A stretch of 64,000 nucleotides of DNA from Methylotuvimicrobium sp. KM2 (GCF_038051925.1 NZ_CP150634.1:868001-932000); one strand, 5' to 3'. Shown: positions 44,593 to 54,430, counted from the first letter of the stretch. The notes: generated by a model not told the origin, from the sequence alone. Made by a program: numbers and translations.

Positions 44593-45473
44593 ACCCCAGC
44601 GATTTGATCGACCAGTTCCTTGATGCGTTGTGGGCCGAGCAAGGCGTTAGCAACAATACCTTGTCTGCCTATGGTAGCGATTTAACTATTTTCGCGCAGT
44701 GGCTCAAGAACATCTCGCTGTTGGAAGTGGGAGGAGGCGATATTTCTCGATTTCTGGCCTTCAGATATAATCAAGGCATCGGTAGCCGTTCAAGTGCTCG
44801 GTTACTGTCGACATTGCGGCGTTTTTATGCTTATCAGCTTCGGGAAAACCGGATCAGCGTCGATCCGACCGCATTGATCGACATGCCTTATATCGGCAGA
44901 AAATTGCCGTCTTCATTATCGGAAAACGATGTCGAAGCCTTGCTTAAGGCGCCCGAAACGTCGAACCCTTTAGGCTACCGCGACAGAACGATGTTCGAAA
45001 TGCTCTATGCGACGGGACTTAGGGTTTCCGAGTTGGTCGGTTTGCGTTTGGAGCAGGTCAGCCTTCGGCAAGGCGTCGTCAAGATTACCGGAAAAGGCAA
45101 TAAAGAGCGCTTGGTGCCGTTCGGCGAAGAGGCGATGGAATGGCTTGAAGGCTATTTGCAAACGATACGTCCGTCGATTCTCGGCGAGCGGCAAAGCGCT
45201 TTTTTATTCGTGACGAATCGAGGCGACGGCATGACAAGGCAGGCGTTTTGGCATATTATCAAACGCCGCGCGAAAGAAGCCGGCATCGTCAAGGAGCTGT
45301 CGCCCCATACGCTACGGCATGCCTTTGCGACGCATTTGCTGAATCATGGCGCAGATTTGCGCGTCGTGCAATTGTTGTTGGGCCATTCCGATTTATCGAC
45401 GACGCAAATTTACACGCATATCGCGCGCGAACGACTGAAAGATCTCCACGCAAAATTTCACCCGAGAGGATAA
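44589..45473 (+). CDS. xerD: Tyrosine recombinase XerD
   Basis: 294 residues. The N-terminal SAM-like core-binding domain is FLDALWAEQGVSNNTLSAYGSDL. The catalytic residues are visible as ATGLRVSELVGL (Arg), GKGNKERLVPF (Lys), LSPHTLRHAFATHLL (His, Arg), LLGHSDLSTT (His) and IYTHIARERL (Tyr). The product resolves chromosome dimers at dif with XerC and FtsK. Chromosomal XerD fits better than a phage integrase because of its size and context. Confidence 0.95.
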   Translation: MNPSDLIDQFLDALWAEQGVSNNTLSAYGSDLTIFAQWLKNISLLEVGGGDISRFLAFRYNQGIGSRSSARLLSTLRRFYAYQLRENRISVDPTALIDMPYIGRKLPSSLSENDVEALLKAPETSNPLGYRDRTMFEMLYATGLRVSELVGLRLEQVSLRQGVVKITGKGNKERLVPFGEEAMEWLEGYLQTIRPSILGERQSAFLFVTNRGDGMTRQAFWHIIKRRAKEAGIVKELSPHTLRHAFATHLLNHGADLRVVQLLLGHSDLSTTQIYTHIARERLKDLHAKFHPRG

Positions 45474-45479
45474 GCCAAG

Positions 45480-46253
45480 ATGGCGCAAAACATTCATCCG
45501 ACAGCCTGCATTGCAGAAAACGTAAAATTAGGCGAAGACGTCACGATAGGGCCCTTCGCGGTCATTGAAAGCGATGTCGACATCGGTGCGCACTGCCAAA
45601 TCGGCCCGCATGCAGTCGTGCAACGTTATGTCAAGATGGGCGAAGGCAATATAGTGCATCCGCATGCCGTGCTCGGCGGCCTGCCGCAAGACTTAGGGTT
45701 CAATCCCGAAACCGTAACGTGGCTCGAAATCGGTAATGGCAATCAATTTAGGGAGGGCTTTACCGCGCATCGGGCGACCAAGGAAAACGGCGCGACGCGC
45801 ATCGGTTCGGGCTGTTATTTCATGAACAACAGCCATGTCGCGCACGATTGCTCGATCGGGGATAACACGATATTCGCCAACAATGTCGCGATCGGCGGCC
45901 ATGTTGAAATCGGGCGCAAAGTATTCATGGGCGGTGCCGTAGTTGTGCATCAATTTTGCCGAGTGGGCTCTTATGCCATCGTACAAGGTACGACCGGGCT
46001 CAACATGGATGTGATTCCGTTCATGTTGATCGGCGGACGTCCGGCCAGGCATTACCGTTTGAATACGATCGGTCTCAGGCGCGCCGGGATTACCGGAGAA
46101 CGTTACAAGGTGCTCGAAACGGCGTTTCGCCGGCTTCGCAGTAAAAAGAGCTTCGACGATTTGGAAGAAACCGAAGAGCTCAAAGAATTAAAAGAATGGT
46201 TGGCGGTCAAATCGAAACGCGGTTTGCACGGCTTCGTCGATCTGTCGGATTGA
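45480..46253 (+). CDS. lpxA: UDP-N-acetylglucosamine acyltransferase LpxA
   Basis: 257 residues of left-handed beta-helix hexapeptide repeats (VTIGPFAVIESDVDIGAHCQIG), with the catalytic His in NNSHVAHDC. The C-terminal helical domain (YRLNTIGLRRAGITGERYKVLETAFRRL) is typical. First step of lipid A synthesis, adding an acyl chain to UDP-GlcNAc. It starts 6 bases after xerD rather than in the usual fabZ-lpxA-lpxB cluster. Confidence 0.96.
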   Translation: MAQNIHPTACIAENVKLGEDVTIGPFAVIESDVDIGAHCQIGPHAVVQRYVKMGEGNIVHPHAVLGGLPQDLGFNPETVTWLEIGNGNQFREGFTAHRATKENGATRIGSGCYFMNNSHVAHDCSIGDNTIFANNVAIGGHVEIGRKVFMGGAVVVHQFCRVGSYAIVQGTTGLNMDVIPFMLIGGRPARHYRLNTIGLRRAGITGERYKVLETAFRRLRSKKSFDDLEETEELKELKEWLAVKSKRGLHGFVDLSD

Positions 46254-46534
46254 GCTGAAATGTAGGCTTTCGAAAAATGCCATTTTTAGCTAGTTGCTGT
46301 GTTCCCGTATTATTAAACTGAGATATATTTGAAATTGTTGGTGTTCATAGGCTATTAAGCGCCAGGTGTAGGGTGCGCGATGCGCACTCCACGGCGCTCA
46401 AACTATCTTGAAAATTGTTGATTATCACAGGGTTATAAAGCGCTAGTTATTTTCTCAAAAGCCATAAAACAGTCATTTGTTCTGACATGAAAATCGGAAA
46501 ATTTCGACAGCCTAGCTGAAATGTCGCCTGCCGA
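46254..46534. other. Gene-free stretch with a short hairpin repeat
   Basis: No gene. GTAGGGTGCGCGATGCGCACTCC near 46373 is a hairpin of the same type as GTAGGGTACGC...GCGTACC near 43950, a short intergenic repeat. Confidence 0.5.
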
Positions 46535-46864
46535 TCAATTGCCGTAACCGATGCTACGAATTTCCATTAATATACCGTTTTCGAAAATCAGCTGTTGCTT
46601 GAGCCTTCTCGGGCCGAAGTTGTAGACCCATTCGTCGATCGTGATTTGCTGATATTCGGATATGTCGAGCGTACCTTGCGGAAAACGAAAACGACTACCC
46701 GAAACGCCAAAGCGTTTATCGGCATAGTCGGGTTCGCCGCATTTCATTCGAACATCGCTGATATGATCGCCGGTTTGGACGATCCTTTGTCCGCAGCGGA
46801 ATGCGAAGGCTTCGGGGGCTGCGGCGAACAAAAAGAATCCCAGCAACAAATAAATTTTTTTCAT
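46535..46864 (-). CDS. DUF2845-family secreted small protein
   Basis: 109 residues with a signal peptide (KKIYLLLGFFLFAAAPEAFA). The mature part has two Cys (FRCGQRIVQ ... RMKCGEPDYADKR) that probably form a disulfide in the periplasm, then DEWVYNFGPRRLKQQLIFENGILMEIRS, typical of DUF2845. Function unknown; it stands alone. Confidence 0.85.
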   Translation of the reverse strand: MKKIYLLLGFFLFAAAPEAFAFRCGQRIVQTGDHISDVRMKCGEPDYADKRFGVSGSRFRFPQGTLDISEYQQITIDEWVYNFGPRRLKQQLIFENGILMEIRSIGYGN

Positions 46865-47075
46865 AAATAAATCGAAATGGAAGTATAAAGTTAACTTAAC
46901 CCAGCCTTAATATTGCGCGTCAATAGGTTATTGAATAATATGTAATAATTAATTTTATGGTACTACAAAGTTAAATTTGGCATGATTTTTAATTATTATA
47001 TTTCAATAGCATAGGCGGTAGGCACTACACTTGTTAAAGCTGGGTTAATACAAGCCGGAAGCACCCTATTCGCGC

Positions 47076-47204
47076 ATGGCCTTACCGTATTATTTGATCG
47101 GACTGGTCGGCGAAAACAGCATGTACTTAAGAAAATCGCCGGATCATTTCGAACGATTGGCTATCGAAATTGGCGAACACATTATAAAAAATTATTCACC
47201 ATGA
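47076..47204 (+). pseudogene. Possible short coding remnant
   Basis: A 42-codon ORF (MALPYYLIGLVGENSMYLRK ... AIEIGEHII) with protein-like composition, no ribosome site and a C-terminus formed by the start of a repeat. It may be the C-terminal fragment of a lost gene. Family not recognised. Confidence 0.3.
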
Positions 47205-47325
47205 AGAACATGAAGGAAATGAAGAAAAATGTTATAAAATCAAAAGTTTTATTATTTATGTTACCCTGCGGAACGGGTTAATAAACCCGTTCCCAACGTT
47301 TCGGCTTGCTTCGGCCACGGTTGAA

Positions 47326-47502
47326 CCTGAATTCGGCAGTTTAACCATGAAGCACATGAAGTTCATGAAGGATTCCAAGAACTTACCAAATCCTTCTCGC
47401 TAACCTTTTTGGTGAGCGAAAGTTCTATACAAACGCGTAATAAGCTATTGAATTAACTTCCTATTCTTCATGATCTTCATGGTGAAATGTTTTTTCTAGG
47501 TT
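47326..47502. repeat. 176-bp ATGAAG-type repeat, copy B
   Basis: Nearly identical to copies at 8677-8852 and 55998-56172, with the same ends (CCTGAATTCGGCAG and TTTTTTCTAGGTT) and the inner GTTCTATACAAACGCGTAAT. Confidence 0.88.
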
Positions 47503-48062
47503 GAAACATTCCGGACGGGCCCGCATCCGCTCTTTCCCTGGCTGAAGCTTGGGTGGCTTCAAACCTCCCGGATTGCGCTGCACTCCATCCGGGCTACGCA
47601 ACTACCCATCTTACATTAACTGCCTACCAAGCTTCCGGTGCCGTAGGATGGGTAGTAGCGAAGCGGAAACCCATCGCTTTGTTTGAGCGTAGGTACGGTT
47701 GTGATAACGCTGCTATTTACCAAGCCCGCGACTCGCTTGTTCCCAAGCTCTTTGCTTGGGAATGCAGTACGAGAAGCTCTAGCTTCTCGAAACCGGTAAG
47801 CAAGAGCTTAAGTGAAGAGTTTCCCAAGCCATAGAGGCTGTCAAAGTATTGACGAACACATCATAAAAAATGTATTCACCATGAAGAACATGAAGAACAT
47901 GAAGAACATGAAGGCAATGAAGAAAAAGGCTATAAAATTAAAAGTTTAATTCTTCATGTTACTTCATGATCTTCATGGCGTAATGCGTTATCTAGATTTA
48001 TCGTTTGGTAGGCAACATTTTACCAAAGTACGAAAGCAATTTACGCTATGGATCCGGCGGAG

Positions 48063-49409
48063 TTAACGCTTGAAATAATCGCTAAAAATCCCCACTAGTG
48101 ACAGCTCGTTTTTTGCTAGAGGCTTAATAATGGTCAACGCATCCGATAATATTTTAGTGGCCTTGGGCAGGTTGCTAATGTTTTCTCGCACTAAGGTATA
48201 AGCGCCGAAAAGCGCGACAAAAAAGAATTGCTTCATCAATGAAAAATGATTTTTATTTAGGCCGGCCAATATCGCAATCGATTCTTTCGCGTTTACCCCA
48301 CCACGTTGCAGGTATTTGAATACCGCATTTTTGAGTAAATCGTTGGACATGACCCCATATAGCGCGTTAGCAAGAATATTAAGGTTGGCGTTGGCATATT
48401 GCCGGTCGCGGTAGTAAGCTTCGATTTTTTGATAGATTAAATCGGTGTTGTTGAAATCGGGCATGGCCAGTAAATGCGCGCTCAATATTTCTATGTCCGA
48501 AAATACCGCTGTCAAGCCGCCGCCGGTTAAAGGGTGACGCATGTTCAATGCATCGCCGAGCATGACCGCGCCTTTACGTATTTTCGGTTTGGCCGCCATG
48601 TAGTGATTGGGCATGACCTTAAGCCGGTCTTCTTGTAGGGCGTGTCGGTAGCTAGTCTGCATGCCTTCGGGAATGTAAGGCGTTACATTTGTTTCTAAAT
48701 GCGCCTGCAGGAATGCCTTTCTGGGAAATTGGTCACCAGGAAAGTCGATTAAAAGCCTGACTTCATTACTGGAAATCGGATAACAAATGAACGGTGTCGG
48801 CCCCGATAAAAACACATGGCCATGCTTGGGTACGGGGGTTTCGCAGTCTTTTAAAATCAAACCAATAAAGTAAGAGGTAACGGTTTTTTCGTTGTTGCTG
48901 AGAAGCTCTCTAAAATTAGAAAAAAAACCGTCGCTGGTAATGGTTAACGGTGCATAAATAGATTTGATTTCGTTCGAAACCGAATCGCGGTAATTTACAC
49001 CGATGATTTCGTTTTGGTCGTTCTCCAATAAACTCAAGGCTTTACCTTGAATTTTTGTAACCGAAGAGTTTTGTAAGGCTGCGGCTCTAATTTGTTGTAG
49101 AAAGCGACCGTTATGCAAGCCCATGCCATGATTGGGCGTTGGATAAGGTATGGTCGTTTGCTCATTGCCTTGCAGCAGCGCATAGCCTTCGACCGGTTGT
49201 GCGTCGATACCGTGTAATAAATGCCCGAGACCTAATTGCTCCAGCGATAATACGGCCCCTGGCTGTAACAGCTCGCCGACAATTCGTTTTTTCTCTTTGT
49301 AGCAGTGATCGATCAACGCGATGTTGATACCTTTGGGCGCTAGATAAGCGGCGATTGTCGCGCCTGCCATGCCCGCGCCAATAATGCAAATGTCGAAATT
49401 TGGTTCCAT
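48063..49409 (-). CDS. Squalene monooxygenase (squalene epoxidase)
   Basis: 448 residues, an FAD-dependent monooxygenase. Motifs are IIGAGMAGATIAAYLA (dinucleotide binding, residue ~10), ITSDGFFSN (DG motif) and VMLGDALNMRHPLTGGGLTAVFSD (the GD/NMRHPLTGGG signature of squalene epoxidases). It converts squalene and O2 to 2,3-oxidosqualene at the membrane. The gene lies 41 bases downstream of the oxidosqualene cyclase gene on the same strand, so the two act in order and are probably co-transcribed. Confidence 0.94.
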   Translation of the reverse strand: MEPNFDICIIGAGMAGATIAAYLAPKGINIALIDHCYKEKKRIVGELLQPGAVLSLEQLGLGHLLHGIDAQPVEGYALLQGNEQTTIPYPTPNHGMGLHNGRFLQQIRAAALQNSSVTKIQGKALSLLENDQNEIIGVNYRDSVSNEIKSIYAPLTITSDGFFSNFRELLSNNEKTVTSYFIGLILKDCETPVPKHGHVFLSGPTPFICYPISSNEVRLLIDFPGDQFPRKAFLQAHLETNVTPYIPEGMQTSYRHALQEDRLKVMPNHYMAAKPKIRKGAVMLGDALNMRHPLTGGGLTAVFSDIEILSAHLLAMPDFNNTDLIYQKIEAYYRDRQYANANLNILANALYGVMSNDLLKNAVFKYLQRGGVNAKESIAILAGLNKNHFSLMKQFFFVALFGAYTLVRENISNLPKATKILSDALTIIKPLAKNELSLVGIFSDYFKR

Positions 49410-49450
49410 TTTTAGTTACTTGATACGCATCATCATTGTTCTAACATCCT

Positions 49451-51685
49451 TTAATTATAGATCCTACAGTATCGGTTCAGCGCCCAAATAGGAAAAATAT
49501 TCCTATAATTCGCATAAGTGATCATGCAATTATAGTTAAATACGCCGGAAATATTTTCTTGAGGCCAGTCGCCTAGCTCGGTTTGTTTATTCAATAAAAC
49601 GCGGATTCCTTTGTCGATAATCGATTTATCTTGAAAATTTCCTGACAGTAAAGCCAATACTGCCCAGGCGGTATTGACCGATTGTGAAGTCTCGGCTTCG
49701 GTATAAACCAATTCGGAACATGATTTAAAACTTTCCCCCCAACCGCCGTCGGCTTTTTGTTTGCCAACTAAAAAAGCGCAAGCTTTGTTGATGCTGTTGA
49801 TTAAAATCGCGTCATCGAAATAGCCTTTATTTAAAGCCTTGCTCAATGTCTCCACGGCAAACCAAGTCGCATAGGTAAAACAGACGGCCCAGCCGCCATA
49901 CCAGGAACCATCGGCTTTTTGTTGCTTAATGATAAAACCGAGCCCGGCGTTTATCGCCTTGCGTATTTCATTATTTTTATAGTCGGGATAGTCTTCTTGA
50001 CTCTCCATCAGCGAAATTAGGCAAGCGGCGCTGCATTCCGTCCAGGAATAGTCGATCATTATATCGGCAAATACTTCAGAAGGGTTGAGTTTTTCCAGCC
50101 ACTGAGACGCGCGTGTCGGTTCATAAGTCGACCAGCCGCCATTCGTATTTTGGTAAGACAGAATGATGTCGATAGCTCGTTTCAACCGCTGCTCGTCGAT
50201 AACCGCTTCAACCAGGCCGGAACGGTGTACGGCCAAAGCCGCGCTTAAGCCTTCCGCGGTGCAATCCGATACCGGCCAGCCGTTGTCTGCTGTCGAAAAC
50301 GGCCAACTGCCGATCATCGGGTGACGGAAAAACTCGGCATGCGTTGGGTGTTCGGACTTGATTTGCGAGCGTTCGATGAAACGATAGCTTTTGACAATCG
50401 TTTCCGGAAATTGTTTGCCCAAGTCGCTTTCCAAAATAGCACGGGTCGCTAACGCCGTATCCCAAAGTTGCGAACCGTTGTAGCCGTTCATTTTCATGCC
50501 GTCCTCGGCAACCCATAAATAATCGTACCAGCGTTCCACATGGCGTTGAAATCGGTCGGAGTCCTTACCGTAGGCATGCCAGATACATATCGAATTGATT
50601 GCCTTGCTGACCGGGCCGATATCGATGTATTGAGTTTGTTGATCTTCGGCGTCGAGGTATTTGAGGATGTAATCGGTCGTCTTTTTTCTAAGCCGGGAGC
50701 TGGCGAATTTTTCGTAAGCGTTCGTGAACAAATTCATCCATTTGAGTACGCCCGACGGCTTATAGTAGCGGTCTTTATCGCATACGGCATCGCGTTGTTT
50801 CGGCCAGTCTATCGAGTCGAAGTTTTCATAGAGTTCTTCTCTCAAGCTTAGTATCAGTTCGTCTTCGGGGGCTTGAATCCGGTGAGCCTGGCAATAGGCC
50901 ATCGGCAGGTACACCATTCGGCAATGGCACCAGTAGCGCGACGGATGCATCGGCAGCCATTTCGGCAGCAACCACATTTCCGGAAACAGGCTGTTGAAGC
51001 CTCGCCAATCGTAAAGATTCATCACCGCCAGGTAAAACTTGCCCCAGGAAGGAACGCCGGTTGCCCCGCCGTTGTTTTCGATCCAGTTTCGGGCCTTGAG
51101 GATGGCCGGATTCTCTTTATCGACGCCGAGTATGCGTAGCGAAACATATTGCATGACCGTGCCGAACATTGTCGACTCGCCTTCGATATGCATGCCCCAG
51201 CCGGCGTCGGGATTCTGATGATTGAAAATATAAAGTTTCATCATTTCGCGGTGTGCCTTAGGGAATGGCGTCCCGCTGATATAGGAAGCAATCAATAAGC
51301 CGGGTAACAGAAACAGCGGGCCGCCGTAATCGCCCGGCCAATGCCCGTCCTCGCATTGTAAGTATGAAAAATAGTTAATGCCCTTGACGATAGAGTCGAT
51401 AACGACTTGATCTTCGGCGCTTTTTGCTTGCGGAACGAGACCGTCGAAAGGCTGAAATTGATTGTTGATTGCGCAATGCCGATAGACCTGGTCGGCGGAA
51501 TTCGGATTGAACGACGAATCGAAGCGGAAATCTTCGGCAAATTGTGCGATTTCTTCGTCCGAGACCGTTTCGGCATTGTGCAGATGTTGATCGATTTGAT
51601 CGGAGACGGGCTTGAATGCCCAGATATGCCGTCCATTGTCATTCAAAAGACGCCATTTTTTCCAAGCGGGTTTTACAGTCAACAT
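49451..51685 (-). CDS. Oxidosqualene cyclase (lanosterol-synthase type)
   Basis: 744 residues. VSDCTAEGLSAAL carries the catalytic Asp of oxidosqualene cyclases, instead of the DVDDTA of squalene-hopene cyclases. QW repeats are visible (GHWPGDYGG, ADGSWYGGW, KADGGWGESF). Product-determining positions, compared with Arabidopsis cycloartenol synthase: Tyr at 410 (GYNGSQLWDTA), Asn at 477 and Val at 481 (NGWPVSDC). Val481 and Asn477 favour lanosterol, while Tyr410 is the plant-like residue. It cyclises 2,3-oxidosqualene to a protosterol, most likely lanosterol (inference). Confidence 0.94.
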   Translation of the reverse strand: MLTVKPAWKKWRLLNDNGRHIWAFKPVSDQIDQHLHNAETVSDEEIAQFAEDFRFDSSFNPNSADQVYRHCAINNQFQPFDGLVPQAKSAEDQVVIDSIVKGINYFSYLQCEDGHWPGDYGGPLFLLPGLLIASYISGTPFPKAHREMMKLYIFNHQNPDAGWGMHIEGESTMFGTVMQYVSLRILGVDKENPAILKARNWIENNGGATGVPSWGKFYLAVMNLYDWRGFNSLFPEMWLLPKWLPMHPSRYWCHCRMVYLPMAYCQAHRIQAPEDELILSLREELYENFDSIDWPKQRDAVCDKDRYYKPSGVLKWMNLFTNAYEKFASSRLRKKTTDYILKYLDAEDQQTQYIDIGPVSKAINSICIWHAYGKDSDRFQRHVERWYDYLWVAEDGMKMNGYNGSQLWDTALATRAILESDLGKQFPETIVKSYRFIERSQIKSEHPTHAEFFRHPMIGSWPFSTADNGWPVSDCTAEGLSAALAVHRSGLVEAVIDEQRLKRAIDIILSYQNTNGGWSTYEPTRASQWLEKLNPSEVFADIMIDYSWTECSAACLISLMESQEDYPDYKNNEIRKAINAGLGFIIKQQKADGSWYGGWAVCFTYATWFAVETLSKALNKGYFDDAILINSINKACAFLVGKQKADGGWGESFKSCSELVYTEAETSQSVNTAWAVLALLSGNFQDKSIIDKGIRVLLNKQTELGDWPQENISGVFNYNCMITYANYRNIFPIWALNRYCRIYN

Positions 51686-52084
51686 GGTTTTTTATTGTTA
51701 TTACAAAATTGGAAATGAACCTATAAAAAGCATTTTGTCCAAAAAATATACGAAAATCGCGAAGCTATTTAATTGATTTCGTGGAGCGCTCTATTTTCGG
51801 TATCGTTGGTTCATTGGCTCGCGCAATTATAGGCTTCAAGTGTGAATATTACCTGAAGTGTCGAGTTTATAGTTGCGTAGGTCGGGTTAGCGTATGCGCA
51901 ACCCGACAGATAGCCAACGTCAAGTCGGGTTACCCCTGCGGGACGGGTTATTTAACCCGTCCCCAACGTTTCGGTTTGGCCTAAGCCTTTCGGCTTGTTT
52001 CGGACGGGGTTGAAAACCCCGGCCTGCCAAAGGAAAGAGCGAAAATCTCCGTGCTATGGCGCCTTCGCGCGAGTCTCTAGGATT
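51686..52084. other. Gene-free gap inside the sterol locus with hairpin repeats
   Basis: A GTCGGGTTAGCG...CGCAACCCGAC hairpin (~51882-51906) and the palindrome GGGACGGGTTA-TT-TAACCCGTCCC (51940-51963), which is related to 47270-47293, lie here. The promoter of the cyclase-epoxidase pair is expected in 51690-51870. No gene. Confidence 0.55.
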
Positions 52085-52687
52085 TCATCGATTAAACAAC
52101 GCGATCCGCACCATCGCAAAAAAACCTTTCAGTTTTTTTCCGAAGCTGGGCGGTTTACGCAGGCGCTCATGACCCGGCAACAACTGGCCTTTGGCCAACT
52201 TGCCGATTTTTCGTTTGACGGCGGGGTCGAGCTTGCCGTCGGCGGCCAGTTCGAAAAATAAGGCTTTCACATTGCCCAGATCGAAAAAGTCGCGTTGCCA
52301 TTCCCATTGATAATTGCCGCCGTAACGGAACCACGAGCCGCCGATGCCTTCGACTTGATAAGGTGTGCCGTCATCGCGCAAAGCAGGAGAGACTTGGGTC
52401 CATAAGCCTATCGCTTCACCGATTTTTTCGTCGATCAGGATGCGGTGATAAGGATAACGCCATTCTTCGAAGCCTTCCATTTGTACGCCTAATGCCCATT
52501 CTTCGATTTCTTTACGGCTGCGCGCGACGAATTCTTCATTCGGGCCGATATTCCAACGGTACTCGGCGTCGTCGGTATACATCGGGCCGAGGTGTTTGGG
52601 CCAATTGCCTTCTTTTTCGGCGTCCCGGTTGGCCTGAAGCCAGCGTTCGACCATTTCTTCCAGTTCTTCTCTTGGGTATGCGGGCAT
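52085..52687 (-). CDS. SnoaL/NTF2-like protein of the sterol locus
   Basis: 200 residues. The N-terminal ~140 have an NTF2-like cone-fold pattern (VERWLQANRDAEKEGNWPKHLGPMYTDDAEYRWNIGPNEEFVARSRKEIEEW ... EWRYPYHRILIDEKIGEAIGLW). A basic C-terminal tail (PPSFGKKLKGFFAMVRIALF) could touch the membrane. It begins 9 bases after the CYP51 gene stop, so it is co-transcribed. A role as isomerase, carrier or accessory factor for sterol demethylation is inference; the function is not known to me. Confidence 0.72.
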   Translation of the reverse strand: MPAYPREELEEMVERWLQANRDAEKEGNWPKHLGPMYTDDAEYRWNIGPNEEFVARSRKEIEEWALGVQMEGFEEWRYPYHRILIDEKIGEAIGLWTQVSPALRDDGTPYQVEGIGGSWFRYGGNYQWEWQRDFFDLGNVKALFFELAADGKLDPAVKRKIGKLAKGQLLPGHERLRKPPSFGKKLKGFFAMVRIALFNR

Positions 52688-52696
52688 TTTCGCTCT

Positions 52697-54328
52697 CTAT
52701 TTTAATTGAATTTTAATGGCTTGGGTCGGGCAATATTTTTCGGCTTGCTTGGCTTTGTTCAACAAATCCAGCGCCGGGTTTTCTTGTAACACGGTCAAGT
52801 TGCCGTCGTCGTCGACCTGGAACAGTTCAGGCGCCTCGCTCATGCAGGTAGCATGGCCTTGGCAAAGTTCGCGGTCGATGATGATCCGAAAGGATTCTCC
52901 GGTCGGGGTTTTTTCGGCCGTGTCGACTTCCGATGCTTGGGTGGCGGTGTCGCTCATGGCTTGACGTTTGCGGTAACGTACCCGGCACGGCGATACCGGT
53001 TGCACCACCATTTGCGTAAAGTCATCTTGATAGTGGTCTTTGGCGTCTGTCAACTCGAAGGTATAGCGGCGCAGCAATACGGCAATGATTGCTTTGAGTT
53101 GCAGCATCGCGAACGCATTGCCGGTGCATTTATGTTTGCCGCCGCCAAACGCGATCCAGCTGAACGGCTTGGCGTCTTCTTGGCGCGCTTCGGTATAGCG
53201 CTCGGGATCGAATTTTTCAGGTTCCGGAAAAATTTCCTCGATGCGATGCGATACGCGCGGCGACGTGCAGACATATTTCCCGGCCTTGATCGTGTAATCC
53301 TTGAAATGAAAATCCTGCATGACCTTGCGAATCAAGAATATCAGCGGCGGGTGCAGGCGCAAGACTTCTTTGATGACATTTTCCAGCAACGGCATTTCGC
53401 GCAGGGATTGAAAAGTGACTTCGCCGTCCGCGCCGAATAATCGATCCAGTTCTCTCAATACGGCTTGCATGTGCTCGGGCCGGCGTGCCAGTTCTAGTAG
53501 CGTCCATGCGGCGGTGCCTGCTGTGGTATGGTGTCCGGCGAAGATCGTACCGATCAGCATGCCGGTGATTTCATGAGGCGACAGGCGGCTGCCGTCGTCA
53601 TATCGGGCGTCGATCAAGAGTTGAAAGGCGTCTTCGCTCTTCTCGGTTTTTTGTGCGCGCTTGGCAATGATGCCGGTGACCAGTTCCTGAAGCCTGGTGC
53701 GCGCCTTGTCGCGGCGGCGGAAGACCGGCAGCGGCAAATAGGGAAACACGAAGGCGAGGGGATTTACGCCTTTTTCGAGATCGTGATAGATTTGAGCGAA
53801 TTCTTCATTCAATTCATAGCGGAATTCGTTGCCGAGCAGGCAGTGGCTGGATGTGTAAATCGTCAATTCCTTCATGAATTCCAATAAATCGATCTCGCCG
53901 CTGTCGCCCCAGTCGGCAACCATTTGCTCGACTTCGGCGACGATGATTTGCGCATAGCCGCGCATCGGTTTATCGCGCAACACTGGCATCAGCATCTTCA
54001 GTTGTTGATCTTTTTTATTCGGCGGTGCATCGAAGACCACGCCCTTGCCGAAAATAGGCGTCATGATTTTATAAGCTTGGCTTTGGTCGAGTTGCGTGTC
54101 GGGCGCGCGAAAAAACGCCTCGTTCGCCTCGGGTCCGGTCATCAGCACCATGCGTTGATGAAACATGCGGAATTCGCCGATCTCTCCGAGCGTATTTCTA
54201 AGCTTCATCATATAGTTGAAGGGATTCTTGCCGAAGTCGAGCATGTGCCCGATCAACGGCAATGCGCCGGGCATTTTAGGCGGTGCTTTGTCGGAAGAAA
54301 CGGGTTTTTCGGAATTGATTGTATTCAT
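52697..54328 (-). CDS. CYP51 sterol 14-alpha-demethylase fused to a 3Fe-4S ferredoxin
   Basis: 543 residues. The P450 domain (~1-465) has YKIMTPIFGKGVVFD (the CYP51 B'-helix signature), TIFAGHHTTAGTAAW (I helix, GHHTT in place of GQHTS), ENVIKEVLRLHPPL (ExxR) and FGGGKHKCTGNAFA (haem Cys). A linker leads to a C-terminal ferredoxin (~480-543) with CQGHATC and YCPTQAI, one [3Fe-4S] cluster. This fusion is characteristic of methanotroph CYP51. It removes the 14-alpha methyl of lanosterol with the ferredoxin as electron donor. Confidence 0.95.
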   Translation of the reverse strand: MNTINSEKPVSSDKAPPKMPGALPLIGHMLDFGKNPFNYMMKLRNTLGEIGEFRMFHQRMVLMTGPEANEAFFRAPDTQLDQSQAYKIMTPIFGKGVVFDAPPNKKDQQLKMLMPVLRDKPMRGYAQIIVAEVEQMVADWGDSGEIDLLEFMKELTIYTSSHCLLGNEFRYELNEEFAQIYHDLEKGVNPLAFVFPYLPLPVFRRRDKARTRLQELVTGIIAKRAQKTEKSEDAFQLLIDARYDDGSRLSPHEITGMLIGTIFAGHHTTAGTAAWTLLELARRPEHMQAVLRELDRLFGADGEVTFQSLREMPLLENVIKEVLRLHPPLIFLIRKVMQDFHFKDYTIKAGKYVCTSPRVSHRIEEIFPEPEKFDPERYTEARQEDAKPFSWIAFGGGKHKCTGNAFAMLQLKAIIAVLLRRYTFELTDAKDHYQDDFTQMVVQPVSPCRVRYRKRQAMSDTATQASEVDTAEKTPTGESFRIIIDRELCQGHATCMSEAPELFQVDDDGNLTVLQENPALDLLNKAKQAEKYCPTQAIKIQLK

Positions 54329-54430
54329 GTCTTGGGTGATTAAAAAATTAACCGTATTGATGGCGGATGAGCCGGGATTATTTGAGCTGAGGCTGAAGCC
54401 ATGTATCGGCGAATAGTACGTGAAGTCTTT

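Larger units (their letters stand above)
46865..48062. other. 1.2-kb gene-free region packed with repeats and fragments
   Basis: Contents: promoter region of the DUF2845 gene; a 42-codon coding fragment (47076-47204); an ATGAAG-rich partial repeat (47188-47240); a GGAACGGGTT palindrome (47270-47293, related to 51940-51963); a full 176-bp repeat (47326-47502); a GTAGGATGGGTAGTAGCG-type repeat (~47640); and another ATGAAG-rich partial element (47868-47998). No intact gene. Confidence 0.65.

Noticed and set aside
44589-45473. Phage or island integrase
   Set aside because: Size, N-terminal sequence and the ogt/lpxA context fit chromosomal XerD; no att sites or phage genes nearby.
47553-47834. 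93-codon ORF in the repeat region upstream of the squalene epoxidase gene end
   Set aside because: It is built from intergenic repeat sequence (GTAGGATGGGTAGTAGCG type), has no ribosome site and shows no family resemblance.
49451-51685. Squalene-hopene cyclase
   Set aside because: The catalytic motif is DCTAE, the gene is ~740 codons and it is paired with squalene epoxidase, all pointing to oxidosqualene cyclase.
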